Below, piece after piece: positions 34,172 through 43,424 of a DNA stretch of 64,000 nt; position 1 is the first letter of the stretch; each line of letters starts with the position of its first letter. Made by a program: the position numbers and the translations under genes. The stretch is taken from contig JAEEYO010000057.1 of NCBI GenBank assembly GCA_016288205.1, positions 54,108 through 118,107 of the forward strand, written 5' to 3'. This DNA comes from Treponema sp. Its GTDB lineage: Bacteria; Spirochaetota; Spirochaetia; Treponematales; Treponemataceae. Under the pieces are notes generated by a model, which was not told the DNA's origin, searched no databases, and saw only the letters and a list, made by a program, of their open reading frames with translations.

Positions 34172-34729
34172 TCAACGCATGGGTTTCGCCTTGAGAAATT
34201 TTAGCATGCTTTCATAATCCTTGACAATATCCGAATCCGGGCCGTCATATTCAAGGCCTCCATAGTATGCACAGAATGAACAATCTTCATCATCTAAAAC
34301 TGACATAATAATCAATCCGCCATCCTTTACACCAAGAGAATTCACATAAGCAGTATTATTCAGTTTTTGCGGGAAATCTATGTTTACCTTTTTTTTCTTC
34401 CCAAAGAAGAAACTATAAAAAATTTTATTGTCATAGTCATAGATGTCGAAAAAATACCCCCCAGAACTGCTGAATGCTGAAATACTCTCGACTATTACAA
34501 TATGTTTTCCTAATTTTTTTGAATTCTTGCTAAAGAAACCAACCAGTTCATTTGTTTTGCGGTTTTTCAGAAAAAAATCGACTTTATCTTTTTCGTCCAA
34601 AGCCCTCAGTTTCTCTGCCGATTCATTTATGACCGATTCAAGCGGAGCAGTTGATTCCGCAACAATTGAGTTCATGAAGAAAACCGTTAATAAAGTAAAA
34701 AGCAGTTTTCTTATCTTACTGTGTGCCAT
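34172..34729 (-). CDS. Exported immunity candidate with a relic toxin end in front
   Basis: 185 residues. Signal peptide (MAHSKIRKLLFTLLTVFF), then a mixed domain (LGKHIVIVESISAF, YDYDNKIFYSFFFG, a short CSFCAYYGG cluster). The N-terminus matches that of the gene at 32315. In the alternate frame the bases over the start spell Glu-Pro-Trp-His-Thr-Val-Arg-stop, the C-terminus of the zincin toxin. So a zincin cassette once preceded this gene and only its last codons remain. Function beyond immunity is not evident. Confidence 0.62.
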   Translation of the reverse strand: MAHSKIRKLLFTLLTVFFMNSIVAESTAPLESVINESAEKLRALDEKDKVDFFLKNRKTNELVGFFSKNSKKLGKHIVIVESISAFSSSGGYFFDIYDYDNKIFYSFFFGKKKKVNIDFPQKLNNTAYVNSLGVKDGGLIIMSVLDDEDCSFCAYYGGLEYDGPDSDIVKDYESMLKFLKAKPMR

Positions 34730-34971
34730 GGTTCTCCCTCACAAACAATTTATACAATGGCTTTCCAAAAAAAGCAATAAAAAATTTGTCGGTCTAAGAC
34801 ATTTCCTCAAATTTTTTTGATTTTTTAAAAATTTTTTGCCAATTTGATTACCGTGGCGAAGATTCGCGGCTATTATATTATATGAAGGGATTTCTGAATC
34901 CATGTATGCTCGGAAAAAAACTTCACATTTCAACGAAAATGCATTATAATATAAAGGAGCGATTGAGGCTT

Positions 34972-35901
34972 ATGGCGGAGAAAGACATTCCCGGCGGCGG
35001 GAACCGCAGGATAAAGGACAGCATGTTCGTCGACCTCTTCGGAAAGGATGTGAGTGCAAAGGAGAATTTCCTCTCGTTGTACAATGCCCTGCACGGAACG
35101 GACCTGAGGCTGGAGGACACTAAGCTTGAGCCCGAGATGATTGACGGCGCGGTGTACATGAGCTACGCGAACGACGTCGCAATGATGGTGAACGGACAGG
35201 TGGTGGTTCTGATAGAGCATCAGTCCACGATAAACCAGAACATGCCGCTGAGGCTGCTGGACTATGTGACGCGGATTTACGAGAGGATAATTCCCGCGAG
35301 GAAAAAATACTACCGGAGCCGAATCCAGATTCCGATGCCGGAGTTCTACGTGCTCTACAACGGAACGGACGATTTTCCCTCCGAGGAAGTGATGAGGCTT
35401 TCCGACGCATATATCCGTCCCGAGGGGAGAGAACCTGATGATGTGACTCTGGAGCTCGTGGTGAGGGTGTACAACATAAATGTGGGAAAGGGGGATGCCC
35501 TGCTTGAGAAATGCGGCGCGCTGAGACAGTACTCACAGTTCATCGCGTTGCTCAGGGAGGCCCACTGGACTGGGAAGAGAAATCCGCTTAGCTGGGCTGT
35601 GCGGGAGGCGGTCAGGAAGGAGATTCTGCCGGATTATCTTGAGCGAAAATCGACGGAGGTATTTAACATGTTTTTGATGGAATATGATTACAAGGATGAC
35701 ATTGCCTCGCAACGGGAGGAGTCCTTCGAGCTGGGATTGGCGAAAGGACGGGTGTCTGGTTTGGAAGAGGGTCTTGAAAAAGGTCGCTTGGAAGACATGC
35801 GGCTCATGATGGACAATCTAAAACTGTCGCTGCCCCAGGTCATGGATGCCTTGAAGATTCCGTCGGAGGAAAGGGACAAGTATGCCTCGCTGCTTTCATA
35901 G
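34972..35901 (+). CDS. Rpn family recombination-promoting nuclease/putative transposase
   Basis: 309 residues. PD-(D/E)xK-type nuclease of the Rpn/transposase_31 family: DSMFVDLFGKD at the N-terminus, then VVVLIEHQST with the catalytic E-x-Q pattern, IPMPEFYVLYNG, and the C-terminal helical repeat ELGLAKGRVSGLEEGLEKGR. Rpn proteins are DNases that promote RecA-independent recombination. It borders the Rhs cassette block, whose own history shows recombination, but a causal link is only a guess. The start at 34972 is chosen with GAGG 5 nt upstream; an upstream start at 34882 cannot be excluded. The 240 bp before it hold no gene. Confidence 0.88.
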   Translation: MAEKDIPGGGNRRIKDSMFVDLFGKDVSAKENFLSLYNALHGTDLRLEDTKLEPEMIDGAVYMSYANDVAMMVNGQVVVLIEHQSTINQNMPLRLLDYVTRIYERIIPARKKYYRSRIQIPMPEFYVLYNGTDDFPSEEVMRLSDAYIRPEGREPDDVTLELVVRVYNINVGKGDALLEKCGALRQYSQFIALLREAHWTGKRNPLSWAVREAVRKEILPDYLERKSTEVFNMFLMEYDYKDDIASQREESFELGLAKGRVSGLEEGLEKGRLEDMRLMMDNLKLSLPQVMDALKIPSEERDKYASLLS

Positions 35902-36089
35902 AACATTTGGCGCGTGACCTCTTGTACCACTCCATCGGCAACAGACCAATAGCCCTATACTACAAAAATTCTCCCCCACCCGTTGCCTTAAATCTCTAAA
36001 TTCATTATATTTTAAGGAAAGCTCCTATTTTTTAGGGACACGTGGGGAACCGTAATCCCTGCAAGAAAAAACTATTGAGAGAGGTTTTT

Positions 36090-36938
36090 ATGCCAATCAT
36101 CACACTCAGCCATCTGCGAAAAACTTATCCGCTTGGAAAACAGGACGTAGTTGCAGTAAAGGACGCATCCTTTTCCATCGAGAAAGGGGAATTCGCCGCA
36201 ATATCAGGACCATCAGGATCCGGAAAATCAACCATCTTGAACATGCTCGGGCTCATTGACATACCGTCAGCAGGCTCCATCGTAATCAACGGAATTGACG
36301 TTTACAAGGACGTGAACCTTGCCAAGACGGAGGTGGAGAACACCCGCTGGGCATCATCGGGAGACGGAAAAAAGAAAAAGAGGCGCACGTCCATCCCATC
36401 AAGGCTCGACAGGCACATAACGGGACTCCGCCGCTCGCAGCTCGGTTTCATCTTCCAGACCTTCAACCTGATCCCTGTCCTAAACGTGTATGAGAACATC
36501 GAATTTCCGCTGCTCATAAAATCAAAGAACAAGGACGCCGTGAGCCCGGTGGACAAATTTTCCAAGGCACAGAAAAAGGAATGGATAGACTACCTGATTG
36601 AGAAAGTCGGCCTGACTGAATGGAAGACACACAAGGCCACGGAGCTTTCAGGAGGACAGAGGCAGAGGGTCGCCATCGCACGTGCGCTCGTTACAAAGGC
36701 ACCGGTAATCCTTGCCGACGAGCCGACCGCCAATCTTGACAGCGAGAACTCAAAGCAGATTCTTTCCCTGATGAAGCAGCTCAACAAGGACCCTGAGCTT
36801 CAGACCACGTTCATCTTCTCGACACACGACGCGAGAATCGTCCAGATGTGCGACCACGTGATCCACCTGCTTGACGGACAGATTATTGACGACGAGCACA
36901 AGGCCGGAAGCGACATCTACGGGGAGGTGAAGCAATAA
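36090..36938 (+). CDS. LolD/MacB-type ABC transporter ATP-binding protein
   Basis: 282 residues. Walker A SGPSGSGKST, Q-loop FIFQTFNLIPVLN, signature LSGGQRQR, Walker B VILADEPTANLDSEN and H-loop FSTHDARI are intact and of the LolD/MacB subgroup. Between Walker A and the Q-loop lies an unusual basic insertion of about 30 residues (GDGKKKKRRTSIPSRLDRH). It heads an operon with two FtsX-type permeases, and its stop overlaps the first permease start. GAGAGG precedes the ATG. The complex probably moves lipoproteins or other envelope substrates out of the inner membrane. Confidence 0.9.
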   Translation: MPIITLSHLRKTYPLGKQDVVAVKDASFSIEKGEFAAISGPSGSGKSTILNMLGLIDIPSAGSIVINGIDVYKDVNLAKTEVENTRWASSGDGKKKKRRTSIPSRLDRHITGLRRSQLGFIFQTFNLIPVLNVYENIEFPLLIKSKNKDAVSPVDKFSKAQKKEWIDYLIEKVGLTEWKTHKATELSGGQRQRVAIARALVTKAPVILADEPTANLDSENSKQILSLMKQLNKDPELQTTFIFSTHDARIVQMCDHVIHLLDGQIIDDEHKAGSDIYGEVKQ

Positions 36939-38482
36939 TGAGGGTGATTTTTCAACTTGCCCTCCGGAATCTGAAAGAGCACAAGGCCAAGACAATCATC
37001 ATATCGCTGTTCATAATTTTCGGAACCGCGATCGTGATTCTGGGCAACTCATTCATTGAATCCGTGAACCGGGGTCTGGAAAAAGACTTCAGGGCCAACT
37101 ACACCGGTGACATAACGATCTCCGCGATTCCCCCGGACAACTGGAGGGTGGACATCTTCGGAGTGGACACGGCATCTTTCACAGGGGAAATCCCGCAGGT
37201 TCCCGCCCTCACAGATTTGGAGAAGGTGGAGAAGATTGTGAGTGAGACCGAAGGAATCTCTCAGACAACAAGGATGATCACCGCGCAGGGACTTCTCTTC
37301 AAGGGGGAGGAGATTGACCTGACCTCTTTCATGGAGGACGACTCGGTAAGCATCATGGACATCCCCATATTCATGTTGTTCGCCGGGGACGAGAGCACTT
37401 ACTTCAACGTGTTCGGCGGCCAGCACATCACGGAGGGACGCGCCCTTGATTACACAAGCGGTGAGAACGAGCTTCTGATTGACACGAGGATCCGCGACAG
37501 CTTCCAGAAATTCTTCAAGAAGGACCTTGACGTGGGCGACAGCGTTCTTGTCATGGGAGCGAACTCAAACGGAGTCATACGCGAGGCGAAGGTCGTCGGA
37601 TTCTACACCCCGGCGAACATTCACAGCGCGATGTTCCAGACAATCTACTGCACGCCTGGATTCGCACGTGCGTTCGCGGACCTTACATACGGAAGCCTGA
37701 TGGAGGAAACCCAGGTCCTCTCCGAGAACTCACTTTCCGACGTCAGCGAGGACGATCTTTTCGGCGACGACTTTTTCAGCGACATGATCAGCGACGAGAC
37801 CGACAGCTTTGAGTCAACAGAGCTTGAGGACTTCAACTCTATCCTCGGGGACACGAGCATACGCGACGCGCTGAACAAGACGGACAACGGCGCATGGCAT
37901 TTCGTACAGGCGAAAGTCTCCGACCCGAACAAAGCGCAGGCAATAGTAAATGAGCTCAACGCAAAGTTCAAGGAGATGGAGATTGACGCAAAGGCCATGA
38001 ACTGGAACGAGGCAGGCGCGAGCTACACGAAGACGGTCGCCGGAATCAACATTCTCTTCAATATACTGGTGATTATTCTCGCTGTCGTAGTCTTCATCAT
38101 AATCATGAACACGATGATGGTCTCCATCATGGAGCGCACGTCCGAAATCGGAACCATGAGGGCTCTCGGCGCGGAAAAGAAATTCGTGCGGAAGCTCTTC
38201 TACACGGAGGCACTCTCCATCACGGTGGTCTCGTCAATCATCGGCACAATCCTTGCGCTTGTAATCATCGCAATCTTCAACAGCCTGAACATTACGGTGG
38301 ACTCCAACATGATCGCGAAAATCATCCTGGGAGGCGGAGAGATTCAGTTCAGTCCCACGCCCGGAATCATAATCGCAACGATCGGAGGAGTCATTTTCGG
38401 AAGCCTCGCAAGCAATATCTACCCGGTCTCGTCGGCTCTTAAAATCACACCGCTCAAGGCACTTTCCAAGGGGGCAGAATAA
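36938..38482 (+). CDS. FtsX/MacB-type ABC permease, LolC/E-like
   Basis: 514 residues. One N-terminal transmembrane helix (about 19-39), a periplasmic domain of about 310 residues, then three C-terminal helices (about 363-390, 412-440, 470-490) with the FtsX motif MNTMMVSIMERTSEIGTMRA. The periplasmic domain contains an acidic stretch (about 262-306; DLFGDDFFSDMISDE) rarely seen in LolC/E. One-base overlap with both neighbours indicates coupled translation. With the second permease it should form a heterodimer. Confidence 0.9.
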   Translation: MRVIFQLALRNLKEHKAKTIIISLFIIFGTAIVILGNSFIESVNRGLEKDFRANYTGDITISAIPPDNWRVDIFGVDTASFTGEIPQVPALTDLEKVEKIVSETEGISQTTRMITAQGLLFKGEEIDLTSFMEDDSVSIMDIPIFMLFAGDESTYFNVFGGQHITEGRALDYTSGENELLIDTRIRDSFQKFFKKDLDVGDSVLVMGANSNGVIREAKVVGFYTPANIHSAMFQTIYCTPGFARAFADLTYGSLMEETQVLSENSLSDVSEDDLFGDDFFSDMISDETDSFESTELEDFNSILGDTSIRDALNKTDNGAWHFVQAKVSDPNKAQAIVNELNAKFKEMEIDAKAMNWNEAGASYTKTVAGINILFNILVIILAVVVFIIIMNTMMVSIMERTSEIGTMRALGAEKKFVRKLFYTEALSITVVSSIIGTILALVIIAIFNSLNITVDSNMIAKIILGGGEIQFSPTPGIIIATIGGVIFGSLASNIYPVSSALKITPLKALSKGAE

Positions 38483-39837
38483 TGAGCACATCTGAAATAA
38501 CAAAGCTCGCGCTGAGGAATCTTTCAAGGAGCAAGAGGCGCAACGTCATTTTAGGAATCGCCATCGCTTTCGGTTTTTTTGTCGTCACGACCATAGACGG
38601 ACTTGCGGGAGGTGCTGTCTCAAACCTTGAGGACCAGATCACGCAGATGGTCGGAGGTACAATCGCAATGACCGGCTACGAGAAGGGAGTGCCCGGAGAA
38701 CAGGACGAGAGCGGAAAGGATAACGTAATCAACATCATCCGCGACCACAGCTACCTGCAGGAAGTCACGGACAGGATAGGCGTGAACTACAGGTACACGT
38801 CCCACTACACAAGGACAACGTCGCAGATTCTCTTCAACGGAAAAAAGGTCCTCACCCAGACCTACGGACGCGACTTCGCAAACGACAAGTCTTTCATCGA
38901 GTCCCTGCAGTTTACGGAGGGATCCATCGAGAATCTTCAGAAAAGCGACGCGCTCATAATCAGCGAGGGCATGGCAAAGTCTCTCAAGATTGAGGTCGGT
39001 GACTCGGTTCTCATGCTCACCACGACAATTTACGGACAGAGCGAGGTCGGGGAATTCACCGTAGCGTTGATTTCCAAGGACTCGAATTTCATCACCGGAA
39101 TGCTGACCTACGCGAACATCGACACGCTCAACGCACTGATCGGGATCCCTGAGGGAGGATACAACTTCTTCTCAATCTACCTGAAAAACAAAAAGGAGCA
39201 GAACAAGGTCGCCCTGCAGATTGAGGACGCGATCCGTGAGGACGGAGTTCCCGTAAGTGACCTGAGGGCCGCGAGAAAAAGCAATCCATCGAATCCAGAG
39301 CGAGGACTCAACAAGCAGTTCCTTGGGGACGACAACAAGTGGGAGGGCGTAAAGTACGGCGTGGAAAGCCTTGACGACGGAGCGCCCCAGCTCAAATCCG
39401 CTATGAACATCGTCCACATGGTCACGACAATCATCCTTTTGGTCATCCTCCTGATCGTCATGGTCGGAGTGTCCAACACTTACCGCATGGTGCTCTACGA
39501 GAGAATCCGCGAGATCGGAACCATGAGGGCACTGGGCATGACCGGAAAGGACACCGGAAAGATGTTCACCACGGAGGCGGTGATTCTCTGCGTCATCGGA
39601 GGAATTGCGGGACTGATACTCAGCATCATCCTCATGATGGCCCTCGGAACGATTCACATTCAGAACGAGAGCGTGCAGATGTTCCTCAAGGCGGGACACA
39701 TGAGTTTCACCCTTTCTCCCCTGTCCACACTCGCGCAGTACATACTGATGATCCTGCTGACGACCATAGCGGTTCACGGCACATCAAAAAAGGCTGCCCG
39801 CATGAGTCCGGCAGAGGCACTCAGGACGGTAAAATAA
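38482..39837 (+). CDS. FtsX/MacB-type ABC permease, second subunit
   Basis: 451 residues. Layout as the first permease: an N-terminal helix (about 26-46), a periplasmic domain to about 305, then helices near 308-335, 360-390 and 415-435. The FtsX motif is YRMVLYERIREIGTMRALGM. Compared with its partner the periplasmic domain is shorter and lacks the acidic stretch. Its stop precedes a 140-bp gap with a hairpin before the LolA-like gene. Confidence 0.9.
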   Translation: MSTSEITKLALRNLSRSKRRNVILGIAIAFGFFVVTTIDGLAGGAVSNLEDQITQMVGGTIAMTGYEKGVPGEQDESGKDNVINIIRDHSYLQEVTDRIGVNYRYTSHYTRTTSQILFNGKKVLTQTYGRDFANDKSFIESLQFTEGSIENLQKSDALIISEGMAKSLKIEVGDSVLMLTTTIYGQSEVGEFTVALISKDSNFITGMLTYANIDTLNALIGIPEGGYNFFSIYLKNKKEQNKVALQIEDAIREDGVPVSDLRAARKSNPSNPERGLNKQFLGDDNKWEGVKYGVESLDDGAPQLKSAMNIVHMVTTIILLVILLIVMVGVSNTYRMVLYERIREIGTMRALGMTGKDTGKMFTTEAVILCVIGGIAGLILSIILMMALGTIHIQNESVQMFLKAGHMSFTLSPLSTLAQYILMILLTTIAVHGTSKKAARMSPAEALRTVK

Positions 39838-39917
39838 GGCGTATCCCGAAAGCGCAAGTTTTCATGGAACACCATAAATCCGTACTGTTACTTTCGGAAC
39901 AAAACTGTGTTTAAAAA

Positions 39918-39945
39918 GATGGATGGCCGCAAGAGACCGTCCATC
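39918..39945. repeat. Intergenic hairpin between permease and LolA-like genes
   Basis: GATGGATGG (39918-39926) pairs with CCGTCCATC (39937-39945) with one G-U pair. No T-run follows, so it looks more like an RNA-processing or stability element than a terminator. Confidence 0.5.
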
Positions 39946-39977
39946 GGACACAGCATCGAATTAAGAGAGGAATTAAT

Positions 39978-40748
39978 ATGAAGAGAACTTTCAAATTTTT
40001 CACATCCGTGATCGCGGCAGCATTTTTGGCGGCGGCATCCTTCGCATTGGACTCAGCCACATCTGAAAAGGCATTCAAGCTCATGGAATCCGCGGACGAC
40101 ACGCTCGCATATCACGGCGACTATTCGGCGACAATCTCCCTGCTGATTCAAAAGCCCGGCAAACCGGACAACTCGCTCAAATACAAGGTTTTCCAGCGCA
40201 CCGACAAGGATCTTATGACCATCGTGCAGCTCTATCCCGAGGCAGACAAGGGAACGGGCTATCTCCGCGACGGAGACAATATCTGGGCATACGATCCTAT
40301 CAGCCGCAAATACACACACTCATCGCTCAAGGACGCGTTGGGCGACTCCGACCTGAACATTGACGACGTGGACCAGAGCGACACTCACTGGAGGGACAAT
40401 TACACCGTGGAGGACTACAAGGAAAGCACCCTCGGAAAGTACCAGGTCTATGTTGTCACAATGAAAGCGAAGACGACCAAGCCGACCTACGCGAAGTCAG
40501 TCTACTACATCAGAAAGGACGTTCCGCTCATGCTCAAGGAGGAGGATTACTCAGGCTCTGGAAGGCTCATGCGCACGATTCTCTGCCCCAAGTACACGAA
40601 GGTTCCCGCAGGATACGTTCCCACGCAGATGGTGCTCCGCGACGAGCTGAACAAGGGAGAGAACACGCAGCAGGTCATCACCGACCTCACGTTCGACAAA
40701 CTGCCCGACAATATTTTCACGAAGGCATATCTTGAAGGATTGAACTGA
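39978..40748 (+). CDS. LolA-like outer-membrane lipoprotein-sorting protein
   Basis: 256 residues. A signal peptide (FFTSVIAAAFLAAASFA) precedes a LolA/LppX-type fold of the PF17131 kind: LKYKVFQRTDKDLMTIVQLYP, RDGDNIWAYDPISRKYTHS, YYIRKDVPLMLKEEDYSGSG and VPTQMVLRDE. Such proteins carry acylated substrates across the periplasm. The gene lies between an ABC exporter and an outer-membrane protein, so the set may hand over substrates from inner to outer membrane. GAGAGG precedes the ATG; the stop overlaps the next start. Confidence 0.88.
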   Translation: MKRTFKFFTSVIAAAFLAAASFALDSATSEKAFKLMESADDTLAYHGDYSATISLLIQKPGKPDNSLKYKVFQRTDKDLMTIVQLYPEADKGTGYLRDGDNIWAYDPISRKYTHSSLKDALGDSDLNIDDVDQSDTHWRDNYTVEDYKESTLGKYQVYVVTMKAKTTKPTYAKSVYYIRKDVPLMLKEEDYSGSGRLMRTILCPKYTKVPAGYVPTQMVLRDELNKGENTQQVITDLTFDKLPDNIFTKAYLEGLN

Positions 40749-42301
40749 TGAAAAAAAACATACCGGCAAAAATTCTGCTGGCCGCACTTTTCTCAACCAT
40801 GGGTCTTCTGCCACTTTCCGCGGAGGACTCATCCGATTTTTCTGACGAGGCTCTTTTCGGCTCCACATCTGACGACGGAATGTTCGGTGGCGGCGACGAT
40901 GATTTTTTCATGGACGACGGAATTGACGAGCTGGAGCCCGCGAAGGAGGACACCACAGGTCTTTCAAAGGGAATCCTTTTTGAGACCGGCAGCATCCGCA
41001 TAGGAGGATCCTTCGACATGGGACTTGAGGCATACACCGCGCTCTACGACAAGGACAGCGACAGGAACCTGGGCGAGCAGATAAGCCACTCAGGGATTTC
41101 CCCGAAAGCGGACGCAAGCCTTTTCATTGACGCACGGCCATCCCAGACACTGCGCATGTACACCAAGTTCGGCATAAAATATCCGTACAAGGACAGCGTT
41201 TCCATAACAGGGGCAGCCGGAGCAATGCAGGAGCTTCCCCCGGAATCCTCCACATGGACGACTCCACAATGGATGGCTTACCTCACGGCAAACTCATCAT
41301 CAATGGGCGGCAGCAACCTCGGCGCTTCAATCACCAACTGGCTCTACCTCAAGGAGCTCTTCACGGATTTTTCCATCGCGGACAGACTTTTCTTCCGATT
41401 CGGACTTCACACGGTCTCCTGGGGCACAGGCTTATTCTTCAGCCCGGTCTCCGACATGATAAACACATCCTCCATAGACCCGCAGAACAGGGAGGCGCAG
41501 GTGGACGGAAGCCTTAACCTCCGCACACAGATTACCTTCCCCGGAACCCAGACCTGTCTCTGGCTTTACGTCGTCCCCGAGTCAAAGATGGATACCCCGG
41601 ATACAAGCAATCTCAGCGAGGATGATTCCCTGCAGGAATACTTAAACGGACTCTCTTTCCCATACAGTCTGGCGCACACGTCATTCGCGGCAAAGGCGGA
41701 GTTCGTGATCGGAGGATGGGAGCTCGGAGCGGGAGCATTCTATAAACTGCACAACTCGCCCAGAATCATGGCGACGGCATCGGGAAGCATCATCAACAGC
41801 AAGGTGGGAGTGTTCGCGGAGGCGGTCCTTCGCTACGGAAGCGACGCACAATGGAACGAGGACGAGGACTGGAGCGGAAAGGATCTGATTTTCCAGGGAA
41901 CCATAGGCGCGATGTACATCTGGAAGGATCCGGAGATCACCTTCATGGCGCAGTACTTTTTCGACGGCAACAAGGATGACCATGAGTACACGACAAAGGG
42001 AAGCAGCGTTGCGGCCACGGTGAACTTCGGAAAAATCGGAACAAAAGATTTGACGGCGAATCTCTTCGCGCTTTTCTATCTTGGAAAGGAAAACGTAACG
42101 ACAATCAGCGACGCGGCACAACTTCTGCAATCAGGAACCACGTTCATGCCCTATGCCGGAATTCTCTCCGCCACGCTGAAATACAGCCCCTTCTCCTGCC
42201 TGGATCTCAGCGCGGGACCCTACATCACATGGCTGGACATGGGCAAGGCACCCGTAATCGGACTTAAACTCGGAGTGAGTCTGGGCGGAGGAAAATTCTA
42301 A
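40748..42301 (+). CDS. Outer-membrane beta-barrel candidate of the exporter operon
   Basis: 517 residues. Signal peptide (ILLAALFSTMGLLPLSA), then an acidic N-terminal segment (about 24-66; ALFGSTSDDGMFGGG and DDFFMDDGIDE), then alternating beta-strands to the C-terminus, ending LKLGVSLGGGKF with a terminal aromatic residue, as usual in outer-membrane barrels. Family not recognised. The acidic segment echoes the DDLFGDDFF stretch of the first permease. One-base overlap with the LolA-like gene. Probably the outer-membrane endpoint of this export pathway. Confidence 0.72.
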   Translation: MKKNIPAKILLAALFSTMGLLPLSAEDSSDFSDEALFGSTSDDGMFGGGDDDFFMDDGIDELEPAKEDTTGLSKGILFETGSIRIGGSFDMGLEAYTALYDKDSDRNLGEQISHSGISPKADASLFIDARPSQTLRMYTKFGIKYPYKDSVSITGAAGAMQELPPESSTWTTPQWMAYLTANSSSMGGSNLGASITNWLYLKELFTDFSIADRLFFRFGLHTVSWGTGLFFSPVSDMINTSSIDPQNREAQVDGSLNLRTQITFPGTQTCLWLYVVPESKMDTPDTSNLSEDDSLQEYLNGLSFPYSLAHTSFAAKAEFVIGGWELGAGAFYKLHNSPRIMATASGSIINSKVGVFAEAVLRYGSDAQWNEDEDWSGKDLIFQGTIGAMYIWKDPEITFMAQYFFDGNKDDHEYTTKGSSVAATVNFGKIGTKDLTANLFALFYLGKENVTTISDAAQLLQSGTTFMPYAGILSATLKYSPFSCLDLSAGPYITWLDMGKAPVIGLKLGVSLGGGKF

Positions 42302-42312
42302 GGAAGAACCGA

Positions 42313-43287
42313 TTAGTCCTGTGCCACAATCTCGTGGTAGAACTCAGTGTAATCCGTGCGTCCGCTCTTGGTAAACTCAATTGCGGTGCGCGGGTGCTGG
42401 TTCAAAACTCCGGTCATCAGATACTGGAGGTCATATCCCCACTTCTCTCCCTTTTCCTTCAAGGGCTGCATGTATTTCTGGATAAAGTCAATCACAGGAT
42501 AAAGATTGAATTTCGGATTTCTCAGGAAGCTTATCAGATTTTCCATCGAGCAGTTTCCTGCCCCGCGTCCCATTCCCGCATAAGTCGCGTCGAGCCAGTT
42601 CACGCCGTCACCTACCGCCTCAATCGTGTTTGCGAAGGCCAGCTGCTGATTGTTGTGCGCGTGCATTCCGATCTGCTTGCCGTACTTGTTTCCGTACTCC
42701 ACGTAAAGGTCACAGATTCGGGCAATCTGCTCAGGATAAAGAGAGCCGAAGCTGTCCACAACATAAATCACGTCCACGGATGAGTGTCCGAGCATCTCAA
42801 GGGCGGTCTTTACGTCGGCTTCCTGTGCCGTGGAGATTGCCATGATGTTGCACGTTACCTCATATCCCTTGCGCTTTGCGTCCTCAATCATGTCAAGGGC
42901 GGCGGGCATGGTGTTCACGTAGGTGGCCACACGGATGCAGTCAAGCGGACTGTTAGTCCTCTCGTGAATGTCATTCTTGTAGTCGCAGCGTCCCACATCG
43001 GCCATTACCGCAAGCTTAACCCGTGGATCCTTCTCGCCAATCACCTCGGCAATGTCATCGTCGTCGCAGAACTTCCACTTGCCGAACTTCTTCACGTCGA
43101 ACATTTCCTTGGAAGCCTTGTAACCGACCTCCATATAATCCACGCCGGCCTTGATGTTTGTCTGATAAAGCGCGCGCACCAGTTTGTCATCAAAGAAAAA
43201 ATTATTTACGAGACCACCGTCGCGGATGGTTGCATCAAGAACTTTTACAGACTCCCTGTAGCCAAGGAGATTAGCGATTTCCTTCAT
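42313..43287 (-). CDS. HMGL-like aldolase (DRE-TIM metallolyase family)
   Basis: 324 residues. DRE-TIM barrel motifs are present: VKVLDATIRDGGLVNN (Asp-Gly-Gly variant near residue 24), DYMEVGYKAS, YVVDSFGSLYP and the metal-binding GMHAHNNQQLAFANT. These enzymes make or break C-C bonds next to a carbonyl, as in 4-hydroxy-2-oxovalerate aldolase or isopropylmalate synthase; the substrate here cannot be named. The length is that of the aldolase rather than the synthase group. It is transcribed alone, convergent with the barrel gene 11 nt away. Confidence 0.85.
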   Translation of the reverse strand: MKEIANLLGYRESVKVLDATIRDGGLVNNFFFDDKLVRALYQTNIKAGVDYMEVGYKASKEMFDVKKFGKWKFCDDDDIAEVIGEKDPRVKLAVMADVGRCDYKNDIHERTNSPLDCIRVATYVNTMPAALDMIEDAKRKGYEVTCNIMAISTAQEADVKTALEMLGHSSVDVIYVVDSFGSLYPEQIARICDLYVEYGNKYGKQIGMHAHNNQQLAFANTIEAVGDGVNWLDATYAGMGRGAGNCSMENLISFLRNPKFNLYPVIDFIQKYMQPLKEKGEKWGYDLQYLMTGVLNQHPRTAIEFTKSGRTDYTEFYHEIVAQD

Positions 43288-43424
43288 AAAATTACCTCAA
43301 CACATTGTCCCTGCAAAATGTTTCTATATACAAAGACATTATAATAATAGAGGGAAAATGAAAATTATGCAATACTTTTTCAGAAAAATGTTTCTATTTT
43401 TAGAAGCAGATAAAAACCCCGGTC

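Noticed and set aside
29506..34729. Reading the Rhs block as a defence island or prophage
   Set aside because: There are no integrase, capsid, tail or restriction genes; the shared Rhs-core ends explain the layout better.
34972..35901. Insertion sequence with terminal repeats around the Rpn gene
   Set aside because: No inverted terminal repeats or target duplications were seen; Rpn genes usually stand alone.
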